Below, one piece after another: positions 6,192-12,596 of a stretch of 13,144 nt of DNA. The notes under the pieces were generated by a model. That model was not told the origin of the DNA. It saw only the letters and a list, made by a program, of their open reading frames with translations, and did not search any database. The stretch lies in contig JAAUSP010000173.1 of NCBI GenBank assembly GCA_012032575.1, positions 1-13,144 on the forward strand. The letters run 5' to 3'. The position numbers and the translations under genes are program-made. Positions within the stretch are counted from its first letter, which is position 1. Each line of letters starts with the position of its first letter. This DNA is from Anaerolineales bacterium. Lineage in GTDB: Bacteria; Chloroflexota; Anaerolineae; 4572-78; J111.

Positions 6192-7487
6192 CTACATCCG
6201 CTCGTAGGCGGCGACGATTTCTTGTAAGCGCTCGGCCTGGAGGGGGTCGGGCTGGTGGGTGGCTAAAAGCTGGCGGACCTGTTCTTTGGCCCGGTCGAGT
6301 GCGCCGGGCCGGCCCAGTTTGACCCATTCATCCCAGGGCGTCCGGTCCATCAGCGCCGGTTGCCAGACCGCGCGCATGTGGCGGCGGGTATGTTTGGCCG
6401 CCAGAAAATGTCCCTGCGGACCGACGGCGTCAATCACGTCGAGGGCCAGACTCTCGGCATCCATGACCACCTCGGTGTTGAGCGTCCGCAATATATCGTA
6501 GATTTCGCAGTCGAGCAGCAGTTGTTCAAACGAGAAGAGACGCGCCCCGTTCAATAAACCGGCCCCCGACATCATATCGGCCCCGCAAAACTGGCTGACC
6601 GCCCCGGAAATACCGTTGTCCACCCCGGCCTGCCAATCGCTGCTTTTTGCGCCGGTGGCAAAGGTGCCGATGCTGGCCGGAATGCCGTAAAAGCGGGCCA
6701 TCTGGCAGCCGGCGGCTTGCAGCCAGAAATCTTCCGGCCCGCCGCAGGTCACGCCGCCCCGCCGCAGCTCCAGCATGGTCGGGCAGAAGCCGTAAAAGGT
6801 GGGCGTGCCGGGATAAAACAGTTGCAGCAGGGTCAGACCGGCCAGCACCTCGGCGTTGGCCTGAGCTGCGTTCCCGGCCAGGGTAGCCGGAGCCGTGCCG
6901 CAGCCGATGGTCATGACCACAAAGCCGGTGGGAATCCCGGCCTCGGCGAAAATAAGGGCGGCTTCGAGCGCCCCTTCGTCATAGGCCAGGGGACTGACGC
7001 TGCATTGAAAGTTGGAAATGATCGGGCGGCGGCGCAGGGCCTCCCGACCCCCGACCACTGCTGCGGCCATTTCCAGCGTGCCGCGTGCGTTCAGCGGGTC
7101 CACGGCGGTCATGGCCTGGACGTGCTTGCTCGATTGGGTCAGCAGCACTTCCAGTTCGTGGAGGGGCTGCACGTGGGCGGGACAATCGCCGGCGCTGAGG
7201 GTGGGCCACAGGAAGGCGATTTGGGGCATAGCATCGGCCAGGCGGACAGCGGCGGCCAGATCGGCCTTGCCCGATGGACGTGCTTCGCCGCTGTCGAGGT
7301 CGAGCACGTTGGGGGCGCTGCCGTCGAGGCTGAGGTAGCCGTGCCGGCCATCCAGCGGCAAATCGAGTTTGGGATTGCGGGCGCACAGGGTAAAGTGGGC
7401 CGGCGCTTGCTTGAGCGCCGCTTCCACCATCACGGGGGGAAAGCGCACCCGCTGCGTCTCCCGGTCAATCTGCAAGCCCAGGTCCAA
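6192..7487 (-). CDS. MttB-family (COG5598) corrinoid methyltransferase, main part
   Basis: This frame encodes most of a trimethylamine methyltransferase-family protein (pattern IGTFATGAKSSDWQAGVDNG, then LFSFEQLLLDCEIYDI) with the typical Trp/Pro-rich C-terminal tail. Such enzymes take a methyl group from a methylated amine and put it on a corrinoid protein; the partner is encoded next on the same strand. No in-frame TAG is found inside the frame, so it is the non-pyrrolysine type, a group that includes glycine betaine and other quaternary-amine enzymes. The substrate is not predictable here. The true gene starts at the TTG at 7627: the frame is readable back to 7499, where one missing G (GG at 7499-7500) breaks it from its N-terminus. 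The restored length is about 478 residues, normal for the family. The TTG at 7487 is not a credible start. Confidence 0.88.
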   Translation of the reverse strand: MDLGLQIDRETQRVRFPPVMVEAALKQAPAHFTLCARNPKLDLPLDGRHGYLSLDGSAPNVLDLDSGEARPSGKADLAAAVRLADAMPQIAFLWPTLSAGDCPAHVQPLHELEVLLTQSSKHVQAMTAVDPLNARGTLEMAAAVVGGREALRRRPIISNFQCSVSPLAYDEGALEAALIFAEAGIPTGFVVMTIGCGTAPATLAGNAAQANAEVLAGLTLLQLFYPGTPTFYGFCPTMLELRRGGVTCGGPEDFWLQAAGCQMARFYGIPASIGTFATGAKSSDWQAGVDNGISGAVSQFCGADMMSGAGLLNGARLFSFEQLLLDCEIYDILRTLNTEVVMDAESLALDVIDAVGPQGHFLAAKHTRRHMRAVWQPALMDRTPWDEWVKLGRPGALDRAKEQVRQLLATHQPDPLQAERLQEIVAAYERM

Positions 7488-7627
7488 CGCCTGAGCCGCC
7501 GGGCCGGGTCGAGCGGCATTTTCAGCCCGGTGCGCTCCATAATTTGCAGACTGGCGGCGTGAATCGTCTGCACTTCCGCCGGTGAAAGTAATTCCAGCCG
7601 TGTTTTCCAGTGAACAGGTTTAATCAA
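7430..7627 (-). pseudogene. N-terminal fragment of the MttB-like methyltransferase
   Basis: A TTG start at 7627 is supported by AAGGAGA placed 7 nt upstream. The first 43 residues (MIKPVHWKTRLELLSP, then IMERTGLKMPLDPAR) are the normal MttB-family N-terminus. After codon CGG (7501-7499) the frame turns into Arg/Trp-rich nonsense, while the neighbouring frame continues AAQALDLGLQIDRET. Adding one G at 7499-7500 fuses the two. Only 7499-7627 is therefore real coding sequence in this frame. Confidence 0.8.
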
Positions 7628-7654
7628 GGGGAATCTCCTTCCTAGATAATGACG

Positions 7655-7776
7655 CGATGACTCGTGAGGCGAGGAGGCGATGACTCGTGAGGCGGGGAGG
7701 CGATGACTCGTGAGGCGACGCGAAGCAGGCGAAAAGCCTCCTCGCGTCCTCGCCTCACATCTCCTCGCGTCCTCGC
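7655..7776. repeat. 23-bp-period repeat array folding into a long hairpin, mttB leader
   Basis: Three direct units with a 23-bp period start at 7655, 7678 and 7701 (CGATGACTCGTGAGGCG core; the first two differ by one base, the third is cut after 17 nt). Two inverted-type units sharing CTCCTCGCGTCCTCGC follow at 7738-7753 and 7761-7776, also 23 bp apart. GTGAGGCGAGGA (7664-7675) is the perfect complement of TCCTCGCCTCAC (7747-7758), and AGGC-GAAAA-GCCT forms an apex at 7727-7739. There are no spacers between units, so it is not a CRISPR. It lies between the likely mttB promoter and its start codon, so it would be part of the mRNA leader. Confidence 0.7.
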
Positions 7777-7783
7777 TTCCCAG

Positions 7784-7811
7784 ATATTAGCACAACTTGG
7801 ATAAGCGTCAA
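7784..7811 (-). promoter_or_regulatory. Sigma-70-like promoter for mttB
   Basis: On the minus strand TTGACG (7811-7806) and TAATAT (7789-7784) are 16 nt apart. Transcription would start near 7777, giving a leader of about 150 nt that holds the repeat array. The -10 matches only 4 of 6 consensus bases. Confidence 0.4.
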
Positions 7812-7890
7812 GAGAAAGGGGTTTTCAAAACTGGAGGTCTATCTATGCTCCCTTTATCTACTCTTTATAGCTCTTTAACCCAAATAATGA

Positions 7891-7896
7891 TATAAT
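7891..7896 (+). promoter_or_regulatory. -10 element for the PAS/Cys4 gene
   Basis: A perfect TATAAT lies here without a clear -35. Transcription would begin about 7903, almost on the upstream ATG (7904). This favours the second ATG (7973) as the real start, or else a leaderless message. Confidence 0.35.
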
Positions 7897-7972
7897 TCCC
7901 GAAATGCGTACTTCTCCCCCTGCCAAGCTCCTTCCCCCATCACGTAATTTCCGGCACAGCGGACAGACTCAA

Positions 7973-8539
7973 ATGAAAACAGACGATACCAACTCAGCCG
8001 GATTACGGCTTTACAGTCATACTGTTAATTTCCAGGACATCATTATCGTCGTGAACGATGACTGGCTGACCTTTGCCCAGCAAAACGAAGCCCCGCAGTT
8101 GACGCGCGACGTGGTCATCGGCAGTTCGCTCTGGCGTTTTATTGCCGGACTGGAAACGCAACAAATCTATCAACTGCTGATGCGGCAGGTGCGCCAAAGC
8201 CAGGAGCGGATCGTCTTTACCTTTCGCTGCGACAGCCCGGACGTGCGCCGCTATCTCTGGATGGAAATTGTACCGGCCCCGGAGCAGGCGGTTGAATTCA
8301 GAAATTACTTGCTTCGGGTAGAGCCGCGCCGCCACGTCCGGCTGCTCGATGTGACGGCCCGGCGGAACGTTGACCTGCTGCATATGTGTAGTTGGTGCAG
8401 CCGGGTCTGGTGTGAGGAGAGCTGGCAGCCGGTTGAAGACGCAGTTAAGCTCCTCGGCTTATTTGGCCCGGCCGAACTCCCCCAGATTACTCACGGCATT
8501 TGCCCCGACTGCGCCCTTTTGTTTGAAGAATTGGCCTGA
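7973..8539 (+). CDS. PAS-like protein with C-terminal Cys4 (putative zinc) site
   Basis: A 188-residue soluble protein from the ATG at 7973; an in-frame ATG at 7904 would add 23 Pro/Ser-rich residues but overlaps the likely transcription start. The first ~120 residues look like a PAS-type sensor fold (NDDWLTFAQQNEAP, then IGSSLWRFIAG and FRCDSP). The C-terminal part has MCSWCSRVW (Cys139, Cys142), then THGICPDC (His174, Cys177, Cys180). The CxxC...HGxCPxC pair, here around a W..VEDAV segment, is a recurring tail of bacterial sensory proteins and would suit zinc binding. There is no kinase or DNA-binding domain. It may be a stand-alone signal or redox module. Neither start has a strong ribosome site. 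Its 3' end overlaps the converging M81 frame by 49 bp. Confidence 0.72.
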   Translation: MKTDDTNSAGLRLYSHTVNFQDIIIVVNDDWLTFAQQNEAPQLTRDVVIGSSLWRFIAGLETQQIYQLLMRQVRQSQERIVFTFRCDSPDVRRYLWMEIVPAPEQAVEFRNYLLRVEPRRHVRLLDVTARRNVDLLHMCSWCSRVWCEESWQPVEDAVKLLGLFGPAELPQITHGICPDCALLFEELA

Positions 8540-9594
8540 TCGTCCAGGGGAAAAATGGGCCGGCGCACATGCCGGTAGGGGAAACGGTGGAGATTGGCGC
8601 TGCCCAGACCGGGCGTGTCCATTTCGATCACCCCGGCGGCGATGGGCAGATAGGCGGCGCGGTAAGCCACAGCGGATTTAACCACGATCATTTTTTGCTG
8701 CTCCGGGATGACGCCGACGCCGCGCAGTTGGGCCAAATCAAACGGGGGGATTTTGCGCTCGGTCAGGATGATATTCACTCCGGCCACGCGCAGCCAGACG
8801 GTGCGGCCCATCTGAATGGTCTGGCCGAAAAACGAGGCAAAGTGGTTGTCGGGCAGCTCGCACTGGAACACTCCCTCGGACAGGGCGCGCACCCGGCCTG
8901 TCACCCGCACCGGCTCGCCGTGCTGGCGGTCGGACTTGCCGCCCACCTCCAGCGTGACCTCCGCACCCGGTCCGGCCTCCCAGCAAACAGCCACCGCAGC
9001 GGGATCGGCCAGCACGATGGTTCCTTCCTGCACCCTCTGGGCCAGCATAGCCCGCAGCGGCTCCGCGCCGTCGCCGGGCGTGCCCCCGCCAATGTTATCC
9101 GCCGAGTCTACCAGAATGATGGGGCCATCAGACCGGGATAATGCCTGGGCGACAGCCTGCTCCGGCGGTAAAAAGTGGGGCAGGGCGGTCTGGCGCTGCT
9201 GCCACAGCAGGCCGGCCAATTCTTCGGCATACTGCTGGGCCAGGTTCGGGTTGTTATCGGTGGTCACGACGAGACTGGTTCCGCTGAAGGGCGTGTCGGC
9301 ATAGGCAAAGCCGCCCATTACGCAAATCGAAAGCACATCCCGCTCGGCCTTCATTTGGGCCGCCCGCTCGTGGACAGCCCGCAGGGGCAGGTCAGCCGTG
9401 CCGGTGGCCTGGGGAGGCAGCAGCAGCGGCGGGTGACGGTAGGCCGGGGTGGGTTTGATCTCGCCCCGCAGCAGCCGGGCCATCAGCGCTACGGCCTCCA
9501 GCCCTTTGGCGTGCGGGTCAATGTGGGGATTGGTATCGAAGGCGACCAGCCCATCGGCCAGTTCAACCGTGCGCGGGCTGAGATTGCCGTGCAG
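8491..9594 (-). CDS. M81 family (MlrC-like) metallopeptidase, C-terminal part
   Basis: From 9594 down, this frame reads LHGNLSPRTVELADG, then NPHIDPHAKG, then VDSADNIGGGTPGDG, and ends near DTPGLGSANLHRFPYRHVRRP. These are hallmarks of M81/MlrC proteins, the family of microcystinase C and DUF1485 proteins. The frame stays open to 9861, but that stretch is Cys/Trp-rich noise. The matching N-terminus is in another frame (9595-10015); one extra base at about 9595 separates them. The break falls inside the Asp-x-His zinc motif (ELD|LHGN), so neither fragment alone could form the metal site. The last 15 or so residues, after PLDDQ, are antisense to the converging gene. The natural substrate of non-microcystinase members is unknown. 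Confidence 0.82.
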   Translation of the reverse strand: MHGNLSPRTVELADGLVAFDTNPHIDPHAKGLEAVALMARLLRGEIKPTPAYRHPPLLLPPQATGTADLPLRAVHERAAQMKAERDVLSICVMGGFAYADTPFSGTSLVVTTDNNPNLAQQYAEELAGLLWQQRQTALPHFLPPEQAVAQALSRSDGPIILVDSADNIGGGTPGDGAEPLRAMLAQRVQEGTIVLADPAAVAVCWEAGPGAEVTLEVGGKSDRQHGEPVRVTGRVRALSEGVFQCELPDNHFASFFGQTIQMGRTVWLRVAGVNIILTERKIPPFDLAQLRGVGVIPEQQKMIVVKSAVAYRAAYLPIAAGVIEMDTPGLGSANLHRFPYRHVRRPIFPLDDQANSSNKRAQSGQMP

Positions 9595-10015
9595 TATCCA
9601 GCTCGACCACAATCGGAATGTCCGGCCCCACAATTTGGCGCACTCCGGCCAGAATATCGCTTTCGGGGTCGAGCTGGTTTTCCGTGACCATTGCCCCGTG
9701 CAGAGCCAGCAAAACTCCGTCAACCGGCATGGCTGCGGTGAGCCGCCGCCGCAGTTCTCCCAAAATGGTCTGATAGGCGCTCTCGGCGACCAGTCCGCCG
9801 GGCATAGCCGCGCCGTAGGCTGTCGGCACAAGGGTCCAGCCCTCCGCCTCTGTGCCTTCAATCATTCCCCCCATGGCCGAACGAGTCCCGCGCATAGCGG
9901 CCACAATTTCGCCGCCGTAATGCAACGCCTGGCTTTGAAAATCGGCCAGCCGGGTGGCGGTGGCGGCAAAACTGTGCGTTTCGTGGATGATACCGCCGAG
10001 GGCGAGACGAAGCAT
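9563..10015 (-). pseudogene. N-terminal fragment of the M81 metallopeptidase
   Basis: The ATG at 10015 begins MLRLALGGIIHETHSF, the typical opening of M81 proteins (GGxxHETxxF). The chain runs to IPIVVELD at 9596 and then becomes TARQSQPAHG and stops. The other frame continues LHGNLSPRT. Removing one base at 9595 restores a protein of about 507 residues, close to the usual ~500. The start lies 4 nt after the phoU stop, so the two are surely cotranscribed and perhaps translationally coupled; no separate strong ribosome site is visible. Confidence 0.8.
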
Positions 10016-10019
10016 GGGC

Positions 10020-10694
10020 TTAAATATTGGGCGACTCGCTGGGAAATTCGTTGAGCCGGCCGGTGCGGAGAAAAATGATCCGCTCGCAGATGTTGGTCAC
10101 TCGGTCGGCGATGCGTTCCAGATTGTGGGCGGCAAAGAGCAAAAACATGGCCCGGGTGATGAGGGTTGTATCGGCGGCTATCAGGCCGACCAAATCCTGA
10201 AAGATTTCGGTGTAGAGCTGGTCTACTTCGTCGTCGCGCCGGGCAATGGCCTCGGCCTGGTCGGTGTCGCCCGACACAAAGGCATCGAGGCTTTGGCGTA
10301 GCATGGCGCGGGAGATAGCGGCCATGCGCGGGATGTCAACCAGGGGTTTGAGCGGGGGTTCGCCGCCCATCCGTTGGACAATCACGGCGATGCCCTTGGC
10401 GTGGTCGCCCATGCGTTCCAAATCAAGGGCAATATTCATGGCCGACATAATGGCGCGAAGATCACTGGCCACCGGCTGCTGGCGGGCAAACAAATTGACG
10501 CAGTGTTCCTCGATTTTAAAGCGCAGCTCGTTGATTTTATTGTCTTCGGCGGTAATCTGACCGGCCAAAACCAGGTCGCCCTCCTTGAGAGCGCGGACGG
10601 CATGGTCAATGGCGGTATCCACCATACTGCCCATGCGCAGCACATCGTCCCGTAATTCGTTTAGGGCCTGGGTAAAAGCAACACGTGTTGTCAT
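10020..10694 (-). CDS. phoU: PhoU-family phosphate transport regulator
   Basis: A 224-residue all-helical protein made of two PhoU repeats. The metal-binding ExxxD-type motifs appear in each half: ERMGDH at 93-98, and ERIADRVTNICE at 193-204. The conserved EDNKINEL is at 50-57. PhoU proteins damp phosphate uptake through PstSCAB and signal to a PhoR-type kinase. No pst or phoR gene is next to it here, so the partner must be elsewhere. The start at 10694 is set by GGAGG 5 nt upstream; the ATG 12 nt earlier (10706) leaves that site inside the gene. It is the first gene of a two-gene unit with the M81 protein. Several bacteria carry more than one PhoU-like protein, so this may not be the Pst-linked copy. 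Confidence 0.92.
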   Translation of the reverse strand: MTTRVAFTQALNELRDDVLRMGSMVDTAIDHAVRALKEGDLVLAGQITAEDNKINELRFKIEEHCVNLFARQQPVASDLRAIMSAMNIALDLERMGDHAKGIAVIVQRMGGEPPLKPLVDIPRMAAISRAMLRQSLDAFVSGDTDQAEAIARRDDEVDQLYTEIFQDLVGLIAADTTLITRAMFLLFAAHNLERIADRVTNICERIIFLRTGRLNEFPSESPNI

Positions 10695-10706
10695 CTCGTC
10701 CTCCAT

Positions 10707-11041
10707 GGATAATAGACGGCCAACGGCGAGCTATCTTGCGTTTCGCCGGATGCCAAACAAAATTTTTGGCTCGTACAGGTAAGAGAGCCTTTATTTTCAA
10801 TTGTTTTGAGTGGGGTATGGCCAGCCGGTTGGTACTGACAACAAGATCGCTATAAAAAAGGGGGCAGCTACAGATTAGCTTCTCCCTCCAGTTTTTGGCG
10901 ATACACTTGTTACCGTAGCGGAGTCGTCAATGTTGAATAGTCATCCCTCAGTCTTGGCCGGTATTATAACACCCGCACCAAACTTTCGCAAGAGGGTGAC
11001 TTTATGGTAAGATTTTGGCGGGGCAGTGGCATTTTGTCTTG
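10707..11041. other. Gene-free stretch upstream of phoU
   Basis: No credible gene is seen here. GCCAAA and TTTGGC form a short palindrome near 10752-10769, and GGGGCA (11020-11025) pairs with TGCCCC (11040-11045). The phoU promoter must lie here, but I see no convincing -35/-10 pair; the AT-rich stretch at 10780-10810 is the likeliest place. Confidence 0.4.
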
Positions 11042-11120
11042 CCCCTGTATGGCGATGGGGGCTATTCATTCTTTTATGGACTGAACCCGGTTCAGTCTCA
11101 AGCCCCATCGCCGTCAGGGG
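11042..11120. repeat. 79-bp nested inverted repeat (long stem with inner palindrome)
   Basis: From outside inward: CCCCTG (11042-11047) with CAGGGG (11115-11120), then GGCGATGGGG (11051-11060) with CCCCATCGCC (11103-11112). A CT/AG step follows past one bulged G. Enclosed is a perfect 9-bp palindrome, GACTGAACC-C-GGTTCAGTC (11079-11097). It starts about 7 nt beyond the stop of the small minus-strand gene. There is no U-run on either side, so it is not a standard terminator. It could be a mobile repeat, a structured 3' UTR or a small RNA. Confidence 0.6.
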
Positions 11121-11126
11121 TGATGG

Positions 11127-11423
11127 CTATGACGTGCCATCAATCGAAAAAGAGCTTTTTGGGCAATCCTGATTGAGGTGAACTGAGGTATTCGGCCAAA
11201 TCGAACTCCGTGAGATTTTGCCCGAATTTTGCACAATTTGTTCAAATTGGGACAGCAAATCCGGGTGCATCAGCCAGACTTCCAGCACATTATCAACCTT
11301 CATCTTGGAAAAGTTTTCCTGGCCGGACTCGTCCCGCTTGGGAATATGAGGGGAAGTTTGGTAATAGACTTTATTAGTTTTGAGCATTTTGCACATGGCT
11401 TCAATATCCTCCGTGATATTCAT
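11127..11423 (-). CDS. Unrecognised small protein, probably frameshifted near its end
   Basis: The ATG at 11423 follows a strong site, AGGAGG with CAAG before the start, the same context as the lipoprotein at 92. The N-terminal extension up to 11483 is not needed. As written the protein has 98 residues; the first ~68 (MNITEDIEAMCKMLKTNKVYY ... EQIVQNSG) look natural. The last 30 (KISRSSIWPNTSVHL..) do not. One added G in the run at 11221-11223 gives NLTEFDLAEYLSSPQ, then a Lys/Phe-rich end and a stop at 11140, for a protein of about 94 residues. It has no signal peptide, membrane helix or known motif. A charged, mixed alpha/beta cytoplasmic protein is the most that can be said. Confidence 0.6.
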   Translation of the reverse strand: MNITEDIEAMCKMLKTNKVYYQTSPHIPKRDESGQENFSKMKVDNVLEVWLMHPDLLSQFEQIVQNSGKISRSSIWPNTSVHLNQDCPKSSFSIDGTS

Positions 11424-11489
11424 CTTGCCTCCTAATTTTTTTGACGCCCTTACCTGAGGGGGCAAAGGCGAAAATTGGCGCATTGGGTT

Positions 11490-11517
11490 TTTATAGTGCG
11501 GGGGAATGGGCTGGTAA
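11490..11517 (-). promoter_or_regulatory. Possible promoter of the small unrecognised gene
   Basis: On the minus strand TTACCA (11517-11512) and TATAAA (11495-11490) are 16 nt apart, giving a leader of about 60 nt before the ATG at 11423. The -35 is weak, with 4 of 6 consensus bases. Confidence 0.3.
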
Positions 11518-11556
11518 TGCTGGTTAAAGAACTGTCTCTATCTTAAGCCTTTTGGG

Positions 11557-11574
11557 CTGTGCCGTCTGTGCCGT
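11557..11574. repeat. Tandem 9-bp duplication
   Basis: CTGTGCCGT occurs twice back to back. It lies in the gap between the divergent small gene and thyX. Nothing else marks it. Confidence 0.4.
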
Positions 11575-11605
11575 GCGCCACAGTAAAGGTGTGCTTTAAA
11601 TCACT

Positions 11606-11681
11606 CGTAACTGCTCAACCCTGTTGCATCGGCCTCGAAGATTTCTCCCTTCGGTCGAAATGACATGGTTGAGTAGTTACG
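11606..11681. repeat. 76-bp element with 15-bp terminal inverted repeats
   Basis: CGTAACTGCTCAACC (11606-11620) and GGTTGAGTAGTTACG (11667-11681) pair at 14 of 15 positions. The interior (GAAGATTTCTCCCTTCGG, then TCGAAATGACA) resembles short non-coding repeats I recall being scattered between genes in environmental bacteria. Its right end lies 3 bp from the TATAAT ahead of thyX, so it may supply upstream promoter sequence. Confidence 0.6.
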
Positions 11682-11684
11682 GTG

Positions 11685-11690
11685 TATAAT
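11685..11690 (+). promoter_or_regulatory. -10 element of thyX
   Basis: Perfect TATAAT. The best -35 is ATGACA (11660-11665, 5 of 6 bases) at a long 19-nt spacing, and it falls inside the repeat element. Transcription would start about 11697, which argues against the GTG at 11682 as a translation start. Confidence 0.4.
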
Positions 11691-11722
11691 GGGTCGGCAA
11701 AATCAAAAATTGGAGTTGAAGC

Positions 11723-12434
11723 ATGTCCACAAAATGAATTGTTGGGGAAACGGGTCGAGGTGCTGGACCAGGGCTGGGTTGAATTGCAGGATATGATGGG
11801 GGATGACCTGGCGATTGTCAACGCGGCGCGGGTGTCGTTTTTGGGGGAGAGCAAGGGTGGGGAGGCCGACAAAAAGTTATTATTTTACCTGCTGCGCCAC
11901 CGCCATACCTCGCCGTTTGAGATGGTCGAGTTCAAGTTTCGGGTGCGTGCCCCGGTGATTACATGGTGGCAGTGGGCGCGGCATCGTACCTGGAATTTTA
12001 ATGCCCAGAGCGGCCGCTATACGCCTTTTCAGGAAAATGATTTTTATACGCCCAAGGTCTGGCGCAAGCAGGCCAAAGACAACAAGCAGGCCAGCGAAGG
12101 CGAAGTTGACCCGGAGACCGGTGAGGAATTAACGCGGGAGCTGTTGGCCCACTATGAAAAAGGCTTTGCCCTTTACGAAAAAGCATTGGCCGCCGGTGTT
12201 GCCAGGGAGCAGGCCCGCCTCTTTTTGCCGGGGTTCTCGCTGTATTACACCTGGGTAACAAAGGTGGACGCGCACAACCTGCTTCATTTCCTGAGCCTGC
12301 GCATGGCCCCCGACGCCCAGGAGGAAATCCGCGTTTACGCCCAGGCGATTTATGAGCACTTCCTCAAGCCGGCCCTGCCCTGGACAGCAGAGGCGTTTGA
12401 GAAGTATGTGTTGAAGCAACAGGATAAACAATAG
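11723..12434 (+). CDS. thyX: FAD-dependent thymidylate synthase ThyX
   Basis: ThyX makes dTMP from dUMP with FAD, NADPH and methylene-tetrahydrofolate. The signature RHR-X7-S is present (RHRTWNFNAQS), followed by GRYTPF; the C-terminal half has REQARLFLPG and DAHNLLHFLSLR, which contribute to the nucleotide and FAD sites. The enzyme is a homotetramer in the cytoplasm. Start choice: the ATG at 11723 has GGAG 7 nt upstream, but as written it hits TGA after four codons. Removing one A from the A4 run at 11731-11734 gives MSTNELLGKRVEV, running straight into the ThyX frame. In-frame alternatives are GTG 11682, which overlaps the -10 element, and TTG 11739, which has no ribosome site. The restored length is about 236 residues, usual for the family. 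Confidence 0.93.
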
Positions 12435-12503
12435 CCTCGATTTGCATGACACAAGGATAATGCTAAACTGCCTTCCGTTAACCTGCCAAAATTGCGCGGC
12501 TGC

Positions 12504-12531
12504 TTGTCTCAATTCTTGATTGTGGTATAAT
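12504..12531 (+). promoter_or_regulatory. Extended -10 promoter of the zinc-ribbon gene
   Basis: TGGTATAAT gives a perfect -10 (12526-12531) with the TG extension. TTGTCT (12504-12509) lies 16 nt upstream. Transcription would begin about 12538, leaving a leader of roughly 60 nt before the ATG at 12597. This separates the gene from thyX as its own unit. Confidence 0.6.
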
Positions 12532-12596
12532 GCGTAAACTGTTGGCACGTTCAACGTTCCAACCTTAAACATTGAACAAAAACGGAGTAAAGTTTA

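Noticed and set aside
6192..6194. TAG of mttB read as pyrrolysine
   Set aside because: It comes after the normal family C-terminus and is followed at once by a hairpin repeat; the family's pyrrolysine lies mid-protein.
5980..6327. N-terminal extension of the corrinoid protein by 116 residues
   Set aside because: It translates hairpin repeats and the antisense end of mttB, gives Pro/Arg-rich noise, and ignores the strong ribosome site before 5979.
6717..7562. Long plus-strand reading frame opposite mttB
   Set aside because: It is a Gly/Ala/Arg/Gln-rich shadow of a GC-rich gene; the minus strand has the family motifs.
7655..7776. CRISPR array
   Set aside because: Units abut without unique spacers, some are inverted, and no cas gene is present.
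8569..9141. Plus-strand reading frame opposite the M81 gene
   Set aside because: It lies antisense to conserved M81 motifs and shows no protein-like features.
9595..9861. Extension of the M81 C-terminal frame to 9861
   Set aside because: Translation there is Cys/Trp/Pro-rich noise, while another frame over the same bases gives the proper M81 N-terminus.
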